64,000 nucleotides of DNA from Fratercula arctica (taxonomy: Eukaryota; Chordata; Aves; Charadriiformes; Alcidae), in contig CANTUZ010000003.1 in the NCBI GenBank assembly GCA_947846985.1, positions 53,516,096 to 53,580,095 on the forward strand, given 5' to 3'. The notes below the pieces were generated by a model. That model did not search any database and had not been told where the DNA came from. It saw nothing but the letters and a program-made list of their open reading frames with translations. Both the position numbers and the translations under genes were made by a program. Of the stretch, positions 13,001 to 26,393 are shown one piece after another. How positions within the stretch are numbered: position 1 is the first letter of the stretch; the number at the start of each line of letters is the position of its first letter.

Positions 13001-15079
13001 TTTTTGGAAGACTTAAGTGAAAGATGTGATGGTCACATCCTAGAGATATGGTGCCAGAAAATTAACAGTGAATGTATAATCAATATTTCCAGCATCTATT
13101 GATTTATGTCAGTAATTACTCATGAACCCATAATGCTGACTGTTGTCAAAATAGCCTGCTCTTTATGGTATAAAATACTAGTTGTGCCAAGGGGTTCCTT
13201 ATTTATCTCAATAAATTAAGTATAGTAGTGATAACTCTAAGCAAATATTTATGTTATATGGCACCTTTGACACTGGCCAGAGAGTAATTCATTCAGAAGG
13301 TTTCTAGGCATGAATTAGTAAAGAAAATAGTAATTCCAGTCAGAGTCACACAGCAAAACCCTTGGGTTGAGTCAGCCTGGGCAATGATGGTGTAGAATAT
13401 AGTTGAAATATAACAAGTCATCTTTCCTGAAAACTTGCACGGATTCTGTTTTCATTTGACGCTTGTATTTGATTTTTTTTTAAACTAAGAAGCAACAGTC
13501 TAACTTGTATTGGTGGGAGACTCTTGCTACAGCTTATGGAAATGGAAATACAGCACTGAATTTCTCTAGGTTAGTAGTCCATAACTAATTCTGAAAAAAA
13601 AAGAGGCTTGCAAATTTACCAGTTAATTGCAACTCTGTCCCTGATGGTTTGTATTGAGCACTTCTAAAAACAGGAGCTTTAACTTACCAACTACATAATG
13701 CTGTTTCAAGGTGTAAGGTGTTCCCAATTTCATAAAAATCCACAGGGAGCTGCAGAGGACTGGAATCATGGTTTTTCAGTAGCTTATATGTATTCTCAAT
13801 TCCTTTTAAAAACAAACCCACAGAAACTGTGGCTGTGTATCCTGGTAATTGAGGAGCAATATTGAGGAACAGTAGTTGGTACAATCACAATTCAGTTCAG
13901 TCCATCTTAGAATATTTACAGAGTGGCCTCAGCTTTATACCTGACTTGGTTGTAATGATGTTAATTTTCACAGCGGTAATTCATGTCTTGAACCACTTGA
14001 CTATTCAAGTGTTCACCTGTTGCCTAAGTGTGCTCTTGTTTTGTTTGTGATAAACACCCTCCTTTCTTGGCTCCTTATTTTTGTGTTAAAATCATCAAGA
14101 TTTTAAAGGAAAAGAAGCCATAAAACCTCTTTTTTAAAAAAAAAACTGAAAACAACACTAAGAACATGGGCTCTGATTAATTTAGACATAATGTCAAAGG
14201 CCATATGTCCTATCAGTACTGCATTACACTAGAGCTTAAAATGCTTAATGGAAGTTGTTAAACTTTATTTTTCTACCATTATTTAATATTGGCAAAAGAT
14301 TTTTGCTGATCCACGCTGCTTTAAGATTAATTGTTCAAATTGGCAGTGTAGTTTGTACAGTTAGAAGTGAGCATAATTGTATGAAAGGTCTTTTACCACT
14401 AAAGTCACCAAAGATACAAAAAACATTTTTATAGCAGAAATCCTCTGGATGAAAAATGCTTGCCCCTAATGTGTTTCCACCATTTTTCTGAGTTAACAAA
14501 TGCTTAAAAAGGTTGCAGTGTCTATTACCTGTGTTTAATATTTCATTATATCTTAATGGTTGTCACATAACTTGGTTAAGTAACAATAATAATGTGACAC
14601 ACACTAAATCTATTAAATTAAAAGTTCAAATGTAAAACTATCATGAACTAGAACAGTAGAAGACTTGCCAAGGTTTTTATTACATCTTCTTTTTAATAAT
14701 TTCATTTAAGAATAAAACATCTGCAATGAGAATCTAAAATATCTAAAAAGGAACTACAGGTAGATTATGAGTAGTCTGCATTACTGGAAATCAAAAGAAA
14801 TGGTAGAGATTAAAAATTCTCATCATGAGCAGGACAACTGAATATTAAGAAAATGTAAGAGCAAATTTGAAAAAATAAAGAGATGGATAAAAATTATGTG
14901 TTACATGTTTTACAGGCATGTTGCATACTCAAATTTAAGAAAAATTATAGTCTTTTTTTTTCAATCTTTTACTTATGAACATCTGAAGTTTCTTAGTAAA
15001 TAGTTTTACAAATTAAATGGCAATAGTATATGTTGTATAGAACAACAGGATTAACAAACTTTGGAACCCATAATGAGAT

Positions 15080-15303
15080 CATGAAGAAGACATTAGGAAA
15101 AAATTCTTCACAGAAAGAGTGGTCAGACACTGAAATAGGCTGCCCAGGGAGGTGGTGGAGTCACCATCCCTGAATGTGTTTAAGACTCGTTTAGATGTGG
15201 TGTTGGGGGACATGGTGTAGGGGAGAACTTTGTAGAGTGGAGGTGATGGTTGAACTCGATGATCCCAAGGGTCTCTTCCAACTGAAATGATTCTATGATT
15301 CTA
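15080..15303 (+). mobile_element. CR1 LINE 3' end, degenerate
   Basis: This is a CR1 3' end on the plus strand. The block AGGCTGCCCAGGGAGGTGGT at about 15138 is followed by GGAGTCACCATCCCTG, then TTGAACTCGATGATCCCAA, TCTTCCAACTGAAATG and the terminal ATTCTATGATTCTA repeat, all diagnostic of CR1. The ORF2 reading frame is broken by several stops, and the 5' edge near 15080 is approximate. It is more diverged than the copy at 16878-17280, so it is probably an older insertion or a different subfamily. It is 5'-truncated and inactive. Confidence 0.93.
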
Positions 15304-16877
15304 AGAGAAAATTTGGGAATGGAGGAGCAACAAAACAAATTTGTGCCGTTCCCATGTGAAATCCTAAACCTGACACCTTGACTTGACTGCAGCAGAAAGC
15401 AGTCCTCCTTTTTGGTGCCAAGGTCGAGGTCCCAAATTGAGCCTCAGATTGTGGGAACATGCCTGCTTAGGCAACCTCCAGAGGCGAGAGCTGCAGAAAT
15501 CAGTCTTCCACCCTGGAGTTACCCATAGCTGAAGCCGTCCGCTGCTGATGCCCACCTGCCATGCTGATCTTAAGGGAGAGGTAGCTAAAAAATAAGCCTA
15601 GTAGAACAGCATTTTATAGGCTATTGGAAACCACAGTGCAGGATTCATGTAATTACATCAGGGACACTAAAGAGTAACAGCTGCTGGCCGCAGGGCTACA
15701 TATCTCTTGGTTTTGCTGGTTTTATGCTTAAGTAAAGAATGCTTAAAAGGTAAGAAGTTTATAAAGATAGCATTGATAAAAATTCTTACGTTTAACTGAT
15801 CTGGAATAGACAGATATATCAGGAATTAAATTACCCTATACAAGTTATCATTGTAATTCATTTTACCTGTAATTATTATTAAGATGTAATTCTTTTTCTT
15901 TGGTTATATGATTTTGAACAGAATTTTGCATTCTGACATGAGAAAAGAGAATCACAGGATATACTTTTCCTTTAAATCTCTTAGCTTCTGATTTGTAATT
16001 CAAGAATATATTTACCTTACTGATCTCTACAATATGTTAGAACCTTGGATTTTGCTTGATGTTCATTTGCAATAGTTAGCATGATCAGAAAGTAGAGAAT
16101 GTCCTAGAAATACTATACAAGTGCCTGACAAGAACAGGTATATAAAAGAAGCAAGCAGTGTGTTCAGAGGATAATTGTTCAATGAAATTAATTTAATGAG
16201 GCAAAAGAGCTCCAGGTAACTCCTCCTTCTCCAAAACTGTTCAATTATCCTAACATAACTTTTGTGGCTGGTAATCAGTTGGATGGTCCCTTGAAGCTTT
16301 GCCTGATTGCAGGTGAAAGGATTTTTTTTTCCCCGTTTGCTACAAAACTAGCATAGGTGCCGAGTAGAAGGTAATTAACTGTAATGAAAATCCTACCACC
16401 AGAGAAGAGTAATGCAAAATAATATTTAGGAGGAGTTTTGAGTTTGTGGGAGGATCAGAAAAAGAATAGAGGGTCTTCAGCTCACTGCAGCACAACACTG
16501 CATACCCACTTGGAGGAGCAGGGACTCAATTCCTCCAAGCTGGAGAAGCAGGGCAATGTTGGGGAGTTCCCTTCTTCACCCAACTCCAATTCCCTCTTCA
16601 GAGACCATGGGAGCCTACAGTGGTTTTGACTGTTTTGGGATATGGTGTGTGGGTCTTCTCAAGCAGCTTTTGTGTTTCATCTTGAATGTCTTCTTTCCCA
16701 CACCTAACAATTGGTGGCTGAGTATAATCTCTGACCCACTCGGGATTTCAACAGACACATAATTCGTAGGTGAGGTCTCCAGTGGATTTAACAGGAGGCT
16801 TCACTCTTTCTCATCCTGGAGCACATGAATGTTGAGCCTTGCTTTACAAATTTTCAGATTTCCTCTATCCAAATCAA
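15304..16877. other. unique DNA between two CR1 copies
   Basis: No gene is seen. 15360-15560 is moderately GC-rich compared with its surroundings and starts about 60 bases after the end of the upstream CR1. It has no recognised similarity and no convincing splice signals. The remainder is AT-rich with short random ORFs. Confidence 0.6.
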
Positions 16878-17280
16878 GTTGGGGTTCTTCAGGCTGGAGA
16901 CGAGAAGGCTCTGGGGAGACCTTATAGAGGCCTTCCAGTACCTAAAGGAGGCCTACAGGAAAGATGGGGAGGGACTCTTTATCAGGGAGTGTAGTGATAA
17001 GATTGAGGGGTAGCGGTTTTAAACTGAAAGAGGGTAGATTTAGATTAGATATTAGGAAGAAATTCTTTGCTGTGAGTGTAGTGAGGCACTGGAACAGGTT
17101 GCCCAGAGAAGTTGTGGATGTCCCATCCCTGGAATTGTTCAAGACCAGGCTGGATGGGGCTTTGAGCAGCCTGGTCTAGTGGGAGGTGTCCCTGCCTATG
17201 GCAGGGGGATTGAAACTAGATGATCTTTAAGGTCCCTTCCAACTCTAACCATCCTATGATGCTATGATTCTTTGATTCTA
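16878..17280 (+). mobile_element. CR1 LINE 3' end, with readable ORF2 C-terminus
   Basis: This is the longest CR1 copy in the window, about 400 bp on the plus strand. It opens with TTCAGGCTGGAGACGAGAAG, a typical CR1 ORF2 segment. It then encodes a readable C-terminus of the reverse-transcriptase ORF, with [33 protein letters not shown] and KTRLDGALSSLV followed by the stop at 17177-17179. The 3' UTR and the tail with ATGATGCTATGATTCTTTGATTCTA follow. The final 71 codons, 16964-17176, are free of stops, unlike the neighbouring copy at 15080-15303, so this insertion is probably younger. It lacks the endonuclease and reverse-transcriptase core, so it is a dead 5'-truncated copy. Confidence 0.96.
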
Positions 17281-20200
17281 CGTTAAGGATGCTTCCTAAT
17301 TTTGAGTTCGCTAGGTTTGTAATTAAAAAAAATAAGTAAAGAGAGAGAATGAGGAAATATGAAGCAATATCGTTTGAATAGGTCACGTGCTGAAGTTAAC
17401 AAGAGGAGATGCATATGATGTAGTGAGCTTCTATCATTCAGCATTTCATTTGTGATTGGTAATGCTATAGTCAGCCCTTCTGCTGTCAAGGCCTTAATTT
17501 TAAACCTTCATATTAACTTACATTATAAATACTTCAAAAAGTTAACTAGTCAAAAAAAGAAGTGCCGATAAAAGTGGTTTTTTTTCTGAGTTACATTATA
17601 AAAGCATTGAATCTTTCCTTTTTGTCAGAAATGGGTGTTAATATTTTAATTACTATGAACCTGTGGCTTCACCTGAGAGAAGCAGGGCTATAGAGTTAGC
17701 AAATGAGGAGAGATAACATTGCAGCCTAATGTTAGAATTATTTTTTGTTCTATTTTTATACATATAACTTATCATAGGAAAAAAAAAAACATCAACCCCC
17801 CCAAAAAAGAAAACACCACTAGTACTCTAGTAGCTCCAGAAAGGTTCAAGCTATAAAAAAACCTTCTTTCTGTGGTGCTTCAGTTTGTGACAGGCACAGC
17901 TTTTAACAATCTTTCCCTCGCCGCCAGAATAATTTTGGTGAAGGCCACAGCTAGACATAGATTGCAGCCACAGCTGTGATCAGCAGATTCTGCTGCCACA
18001 GCTATTATGTAAGACTCTTCTTCAAAGAGAAAAGCATTTTTTTAATGAAAAGCTTTATACCTTGAGCTCTCAGCATGACACATGAAGTCCCAGTTGCCTA
18101 TGGAAAGATTGAGATGGCAACTCTCAAGAAGAATTTAAATTCCTGTTTGATACTCACCTGTCTGCCTGTACACCAAGGTTGCCATTCAGGCTGGAGATGA
18201 AGGGTTGCTAGGGATATGTTTATATTTTGAAGAGATATGGTGTCCTTTACAGGCAAATTTTTCCCTGCCTGGTGACCATCTAATACACCTCTCTATTTAT
18301 AAAGAGCATGGGCTACACAACAATAATGTTTTTTCTTGATCGTGAGGAAAGCACTGCTGGCAGCAGCTCCTTTGTATTTTCTTCTGTTGTAAATCCCAGA
18401 AGTTAGCACCTTAGAAGTTAGAAGGTAGCACAAAGTAACTACTTTGAAGTCTTTCTTCCAACTTAATTCATTTCTGAGTGTTGAATATATCTGAAATATA
18501 TATACCTTCAAGGTTTTACACCTTTGTTTATCACCTTAGGTACAGCAAGTCCAGAGGCAATCTCTTTAATAAGTATAAAAGAGTTAGTACACATGAAATC
18601 TGCTGGGTTAAGAGAACCAAAACCAGAAAATACAAAATAAGAAAGTTTTGTTGACAACCCAGACTGGGCTATGGAAGGATTAAATCTCGAAGGGAAGGAA
18701 AGTTGATATCAAGACAAAGTGCTAATAGCTATAATCGTTGTAATGAGTGCAGGGTGAAGCACATAGCTAGCTGAACAGCTCATAAAAATAAGCGGCTGTT
18801 ACTAAGACTGAAGGACAGTCCAAATCTTACCTTTGCCAGCACCATAAAGATGTCTGGCTATGGCCTTGTACTCCATCAAAGGAGTCCTAGCAAATGAGTG
18901 CAATGTAGCGTGCACATACTGTTTTTTCTGAACTGAAACTGCAAAGCTGTAACTAGCATTGCTGTTGACTTTATCGAAGGTGTTAGCTAACTTGGCAGTT
19001 TAACCTTTCTCTTCTGATGACAAACACTTGGGAATACGCACTAGAAGTTAGCTTGACTTGACTTTTTGTGCTTAAGTTCGTGCTGTTGCTGCTGCCTTTT
19101 GGCTGTTGTGAGGGAAACTGCCCTTTTCTTGCGTTCTCAGCTCTAGCTGTAAAGCAGATTGCAGTGAACAAACTTCTACCCTGAAAACCAGAGGTTTGCT
19201 GGCAGCTGTTAAGGACAAAATCCGTGTCTTAGGGTATGCTCCAGTTTTTACCTTACCTTTATAAATATTCATTATCTTACATTTTCACTAATTGTTGTAG
19301 AGCAAGAGAAAATCTTAATTTTTAATCAATAATACAGCATCCTTGAGAACATTTTACAAGTTAGGAGTTCATTTAAGTCCCAGCATATGTTGATAATGTT
19401 GGTTGTTACATGCTAATTAGTTTGGATTTTTTTAATTAGGAGTAGCACTGGAAATGCAAGCTATGAACTGGTATCAAGCAAAAATTTTCTGAGCAGAGGT
19501 CAAGTAAGAGCTCCTGTATAGAAGAAACAGGATGTATTTGCTTGCTGTTTGAGTTTCCTTTATGTAATCAGTTGATAAGGAAATTAACACCTTTTCCTGA
19601 TACAGGTTAACCACCTGTATGTGTAATGCTCAGGAATTTCTTCTGATTAGTGATTTCACCATTTTAAGGCACCATGATTATAAACTGATGGGTTTTTTGA
19701 AGGTTAAGTATTTTAAAGCACACAGATTTATTCATGCAGACTATCAATTACTTTGATATCCCTTGAATTAGCATTAAAGTTAAGGGTCTTTGAACTGAAA
19801 GGATTTCATTAATTGCAGGCAAAAGATATGGAGTCCATAATTCCTTTGGATGTAACTGTCATGAATCTTGAAATGTGGCAGGAAGAGTCATTAGCAGAGT
19901 GCCATTCACATTGGCTCATCAGAAAGGGAGTTTGATGTGATTGCCTCAAGCAGAGTACAGAAGGTCAGCACGGGCCAATACCCTCAGCTAACAGAAATGT
20001 AGAAAGTTCAGAGCTGCATGACAGCTAGCTCCAGTAATCCTGACTCCTCTGTCTAGATGAGTTGTTTCTCTGGGAGAAACCTGTTGTCAACTGCTCAAGG
20101 CTCTTGCCATTTAAATTCTTAAAGGGATTTTATTTTTTATTAGGTGACATTTCTATAATATTCTACATGACTTAACATTATTTTTAGGGCTAGTAGTAAG

Positions 20201-23009
20201 GTTCAATTAGAGATTAAGGATCAAGACGATGACCTGCTCCCTATTTTACTTGTTTCACTTCCAATTTTTCTCTGTGTTTAATGTTCTTCTACTATAGCTC
20301 TTGTGTAATTTCACATACTATTAAATGCAAAAAGAAAATCTTGAATCTCACAGACTGAACAGATCTGTGACAGGTCAGGAAGGGACATTTCTCCTCTTCA
20401 TTTAGCAGAGCATGGGCACAAAAAAGATGGATGTATGAGACAGAGCGCCAATCACCAATTCTCAGTTGTTTTGTGCTTTAGTTTATTCTACACTTGAATG
20501 ACTGGAGGCATTTACCCTTCTCCCCCCTGCACCACTAACATGGACAGGCACAATTCTGAGAGCAAATGAGGAGGTGCAGACTGGCAGAGCCACCAGAGGC
20601 AATGAAGCATCAGAAGTCTCCAGAGGGTTGTCTCATCCAGCATCAAGACTATGAGGTCTGGAACTGTTTCAGCTTCTTTACTAGATTTCAATTACAAAAG
20701 TTTAAATCTGAACCAGTTCTGTAGTGGACAACAAATACTTTACTCTTAATATGGCTGTTGAAATGATATATATGATTTCGTGACTCCTGGTTGACTCTCG
20801 GAATTCATTACAAGGGGTATCTGCCTCAGTCTTCATCCTCCTACCATCCCATTGTCCCATGTTAATCTTAAATATTCCCCATAATTAGATGTTGAGACAT
20901 CAAATTGACCCAAGTGGCCTGGCTTTCTGGCTGACACAGATTGTGTGTGACTTCATGTCTACAGAGAAGTAACTGAATAGATGTTCCTGTTGCTTCTGCA
21001 GAACAGATACAGTTTCTTCACATGGCACTTATTGGCCTCAGCCTCTGCAAGCAGGTTATTTGGGACTGATTGACTGAACAAACCACTTAATTCATAAACC
21101 TTTCAAATTACTAAACTGATAAATGTGGAAGGACAGGAGAAAGGATGAGAAAGGCCTGGATCTGACTGATTGGTCACAAAAATTGGTCTCATGTAAAGAT
21201 TACAGTGCAGAACAAGACTAATTTTTTTGCTTGGGAAGGGAGAGGCTTTCTGTGGTGGTTTTTACTGTGGTCGTTACTTATCTTTTTATACAACTGCCTT
21301 TTAGGAAGTGTGTGAGGTGCACGCAATTCTGGTTGCATGAAAGTTCACGCTTAGCCTCTGGGGCTGTGAAAAGGTTCAGTAGAATAAGAGGTAGGTCACT
21401 TACTGCTAGTCATATTTAAAATCTGGTGATACTTTGGGGGAACTACTTTCCATGTCATTACAAGCAAAGGCACTTTTTCCCCTTTTAATTGGCATTTCAT
21501 GTTGTAGCTGTATTTTCTCTCATAGTCAAGTCAAGCTTTTATGTCTCCTGTCACAAAGTGTTAATGATTTCATTCAAGCAGTCAGTCAAATTAAAATCTC
21601 ACACCATCTATATCATTTATCTGTCTTGTCCTACTATCTTTCAATAATACTTTTGATCTCTAATGTTCAATGACTCTTAAACTTTGATCAAAGTTTAAGT
21701 CCAAAGGGTTATTTGGGGGTTTTCTTCTTTATTATTTAATTAAGTATATTGGGTCTGTCCCCCATCACAGTATCTGCTTTCCTTCAGTAAGATTCATAAG
21801 TTTTGGTGCCATGTATACTCTCATATTGAAGCCTGCCATGCAAGTTCCAGCCCTGCTAGTCATCTCTGAATCAACAGAGTCAGAAATGTTAGAGCCTGGA
21901 AAAATACTGAAGTCACAAATATTTGTATTTAAAGTAACAGCTTGCCAGATCTTCCATGTACTTCCTGTTTTATTCTCCCCTGGCGTGTGAGCTACATTAT
22001 TTTGACTCAGCTGTAAGTATATGCAATTTTCCTGGTAGTAAATGCCATGATTTAAAAAAGTGGTAATTGGTGGCACTACTGCCAAACAATGGAGCTCCAA
22101 ACAATTATTTCTCAGTCTTTTGCATTCAGACTCAAACACATGCAGTATTTGGAAATACTACTATGCTATATGAGTTATTTACCACTTATGCTTTTTCTGG
22201 CAAAATACAGTCCTTTCAAAAAAACATTTAAATTTTATAACTGGTGATAGTGACCTGGCCAATGGTGATACAGCTTTTTTATATGACTTCATTGCAGTCC
22301 ACTAGGAAATATGCAATAGCTCCATTTTGTGGGACCCAGAGATGATAGTATGATCACGAGGGAAGAAAGCAGCATGAATGACGAGTTGGAGAGTTTATAT
22401 AGAGCTGTGTCTGTGTGTCCATATACGTGTATAAAGAATAGACAAATCAGGTAAGACCAATAAGTAGTTTAATGTGGTCTGATTTTCTAGTTATCCCAGA
22501 AATCCATTGAGCAACCTTCAGATGTAGATTAAATCTAAACGTAAATCCAAAGCAAATTGCACATCCATTTATTCCACACAAGGGAAGAAAATGCATAAAT
22601 AAGCTCAGAATCAGCTTAGATTTTTTTTAATGTTCACTTTATTACACGTCCCCTGATAGTTATTTGATTTTAAATGGTTTGGGTTTTGAGTCATAGATTT
22701 TGAGCGCGTATCTCTTAAAAGAGATTATCAGTGCTGTTGCCTTCCAAAATAAACTGTGATATATATATAGCAAAGTAAAAATGTTTCAGTAACAAAATTT
22801 AAATGTACTTAATGTCATAGTTCACAAATCTCAGATAATTTTAAACACCATTCCTTTACTTTCTAGGTGTTCCCTTCACTTTTCCATATTTAAAAATGTA
22901 ATGAATAAGTAGACTATAAACTATAAATGTAAATACATACAGTGCATTTAATAAACATATAATAAAATATTGCATACACTATATGCATATTTTCACTTAC
23001 TGTAAGCTG

Positions 23010-23071
23010 ATTCAAATAAATGGACACCAAATTCAAATAATTGAATGTCAAATTCAAATAAAATTCCCAAT
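23010..23071. repeat. 21-bp tandem repeat, about 3 copies
   Basis: The core ATTCAAATAA recurs at 23010, 23031 and 23052, an exact 21-base period. The second half of each unit has diverged (ATGGACACCAA, TTGAATGTCAA, AATTCCCAAT). It is a short minisatellite-like duplication. Confidence 0.8.
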
Positions 23072-26000
23072 ATTCAGACCAGGTCACCTACTAATATGAG
23101 GCCTGCCTTGATCCAGACTTGTATAATTTGTTCTGAAATGGGGTTAGGAGGAAACAGCTTTGGTGTTAGTATAAGTTTAAATGAAAACACATCCAGCTGA
23201 GGTGATGCTATAAATGGAAATATTTCAATACAGAAAGTATAATAGGCTACCTAAGTAATGTTTGCTTGTATTTATTTTTTTTAATTTAGCCTTTGCAGGC
23301 CAAAAATCAGTCAGGACTTTCTTTAAAATACATATTGCAAAACAAAAAAGAGAGACTCACAGACATGCAGAGAAAACAGAGACACTAAACATACTGGGAA
23401 GTTAAACAGTTTTCTAGCACAAACTCTTAATGAAGGTAATATATTAACTTATCCTAGGGTGGCCCTCCACCTTTGCCTCATGTTTCTTCAAGTACTTCCA
23501 TTAGGACTTAGAGAAGTCGTATCATTCATAGGAAGAGCCTTATTGGTGAAAAATAAATTAGCATGGAAACACTCAAAATAGTTAGGAATGTCACTGCCTG
23601 ACATTAATTTTAAGGTAAAGATCCCAGCAACATTGATTTTTTTCAGATGTTTCAAAATTTTCAAAGCCACAAAATGATCTTTCTCAGGCTATCAAAGGCT
23701 GCTTTAAGATTATGTGAGCTCTTTGTAAGAAGAGTCCTTGAGGATTCCCTGCCATTTTTGATCCAAATGTGTAGCTTTCATATTGATTGAATTGAAATTT
23801 TCATGAGACGAAATCTCCTTGTAGCATCTTTCTCTTCTATACCTCTGGGTAAAGCTGTGCTCCACAGATGTCAATTAAATCAGCATTGACCTTGCAACTC
23901 CCAGTAGAAAACACAAGAGTTCATCTTGTCCCTTTTTTCCCCTGCTGTTTTCAAGAAGTTGTTGTGCCTTCCAGAACTGTAGGAGCAAATCTTCAAAAAT
24001 ATATCCAAAACACACCATGGAAGTATTTCAAATGCAATCTCTACATTAAAGGTAACCAATTACACAACTCAACGTGCTCCTTCTGGAAATAGTTAAAATA
24101 ATACAGAAGAAGTCCATCAAAATTAATTTTTCAGTCCTCATTTGCACCATTTTCTAACCTCAAGTCTTCCTAAATTTCTGTCTAGGAATGTGCTGTGCCA
24201 TGTGCCAAGCTCAACTTGGTAGTGGGGTAGTGGGGATCATTGGGACAGGGCAGAAGCAGTATAGGGTAGAGCAGGGTATTATCATAAGTAAGTTTTAACT
24301 GCCAATTGAGGAAGCAGGTTGTGCGTTTTATTACTGGGCTCAGGCAAACTGAATGGCACACAGGTCAGCCACTTGGTGATTTAACGACTGGTTGGTATAG
24401 AGGGCAAGCTGTATAGGAGATATATAAAGACTGGAACCCTGAGAAAAGTGAACCCTACAAAACCGGGTTTTTTTCCTTCAACTCTGCAGAAGGACTTGTG
24501 TACATATGTAGCTTGTACAAAACACAGAGTATAGACATACAGTGAGGCTGATGCTTCCTGAATTCTAAAGATGGAGAGATATTGTAATATTTTTTCATAT
24601 GTCTAGAATATACTATAGGTGTTTTATTTTTCTTCTCTTCCATTATTCATACGGAATACATTCATTATGTATTGGAAGTTATGCCATGCTCTATTCCTAC
24701 AGTACAACAAGCCAGGCCCTAAAGACCATTCTGTTAGTTTTTCTAACATTTATGCATTTTAACTATTGCCCGATTTTCAGACGCATGTGTTCTAAGAAGC
24801 AAGTTTGTAAGGTTAGGTAATTCAGAGGCTTGTTAAACCCCTGGTCGGGAGGACTGTTTGTCTGTTTTAAATTTCACTGGGGTTTGGATTTTTTCTCTGT
24901 TTTATTTTTGGATTTGGAGGAGTACTAAAATTATGTTTGTTATGGATTTGGGGAATTTGCTAGCCTTCCCTGCCTATGGGTTATTCAGTAGAACATGTTT
25001 CTTCATACATTCTCCACAAAACTACAGAAGTCAGCTCCAAATTCATTTGTCCCTTTCTATTTATGAACAAAGACGTTCTGATTGGCTATTTTTCATCTTT
25101 CTTGCGGGCACTTGTATATAACAGTGCAGGTTTTTTTGGTCAGCATTGTCTGTTGTAATTATGTGTAGTACAGTAGAGTTTGCAGGATCAAAGACAGAGA
25201 GACCTAATAAATTTTCTTCTCTATGTACTCTAAGCACTTACTTGTCTCCAGTCAGACTGGAGTATGTATGTTGATTGTAATTTCTTCTGCAGATGCTAAC
25301 GGGCGACAAGAAGGGTTGACAATTGGTTTTTATTTTACTAAAAATTTTGAGAAAGAACTGTGGCCTGGTACCAGAAGTAGGTATAATTGGGCTTAGAGTC
25401 TGAAAATCTGTGACTCAGAAGTTGTCCAGTCATAGCCTGATCTGCTGTGCCTAACAGAAATAGGTCATGTGCTCGGGGGAAGAAATATATGCGTGGCATG
25501 CATTTTTGAACGTTTGGATCAGTTTGTTCCTGTGTCATTAGCTGGTACAAAAAGACATAGGATACAGGATCTGTATATAACATAAAGTATAAAGCAATTA
25601 TTGTCTTAATAACACAGAGAAGATAGGTCGGATTTAATGAGCTATTAGCTAAGCATCAGTCCATAAGCATTAGCATTAGCTGTTAGGCTAAGCATGCGGC
25701 ACCTCCGGCCAGCATGAGCCCAGCGGGGAAGGGTCAGCCTCTGCAGCCCCTGGCACTGGCTCCGCAGCGCTGCTGAGCTGCCGTCTGCCACCAGCTCTGT
25801 CACCACTGCTGTCACGGGCAGCTCAGACCCATGAGCCAATGATTCCCAACTCACTTGACCAGCATCCGTGGCTTTTCCCTTTAGGATTTTATACCTTTCC
25901 ATGTTGGTGTGCCTTTCCTCTTGAAAGTTGGCTTACCTTTGCCTCGTAAATCCTTGAGCTACTAACAAGCCCCATCTCAACTACTGTACCCCATGTGTAA

Positions 26001-26330
26001 TTTTTCTTTTCTCATCTTTCTACTCTTTCACACAGCTCTTTCTCTTAACTTAGTAATTTGCTCCAAAACTGAAGGCACAGTTACACAGTTGGGCTGGATC
26101 AGAGCTGGGCCTCCAGTCCTCGAAACGCAGCCAGCCAGGACTCTAGGAGCTGGGGTGGGAGTGTACAAAGCATCGCTGTCTGTTTTTACTATAGCCTGGC
26201 TTTTTTTACCATTAATATTTAGCTTTATCATTTTTTGGCAACTAAACAATTCTGAACATGTGGTTTGTGGAAGCATAGCATTGCATCCTGCATCCTGCTT
26301 TCCTCCTTTCATCAGTATAGGCAGTTGTTC

Positions 26331-26393
26331 TATATTGACCCAATATTTCATCTTTGTACATTGACCTATATTTCTATATTGACCTATTTCATT
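26331..26393. repeat. decayed short repeats with TATATTGACC core
   Basis: The cores TATATTGACC, TACATTGACC and TATATTGACC occur within about 60 bases, each followed by a T/A-rich stretch (CAATATTT, TATATTT, TATTTCAT). Spacing is uneven, suggesting an old tandem duplication with indels. Confidence 0.55.

Larger units (their letters stand above)
7436..15079. other. AT-rich unique non-coding DNA
   Basis: No gene is seen. ORFs are short and lack similarity. An imperfect AT-rich inverted repeat lies at 8836-8885 and an A18 run at 10017-10034. A minus-strand frame at 13684-13884 ends next to a donor-like TTG|GTAAGT, but no acceptor supports it. No CR1 or other interspersed repeat is recognisable in about 7.6 kb, which is normal for bird introns. 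Confidence 0.65.

Noticed and set aside
13684..13884. 66-codon minus-strand ORF ending beside TTG|GTAAGT
   Set aside because: The donor-like motif lies at the stop codon and no acceptor with a pyrimidine tract is found upstream on the minus strand.
16964..17179. 71-codon plus-strand ORF with protein similarity
   Set aside because: It is the CR1 ORF2 C-terminus, not an independent gene.
21765..22139. 124-codon minus-strand ORF
   Set aside because: Composition and lack of any motif fit chance in AT-rich DNA.
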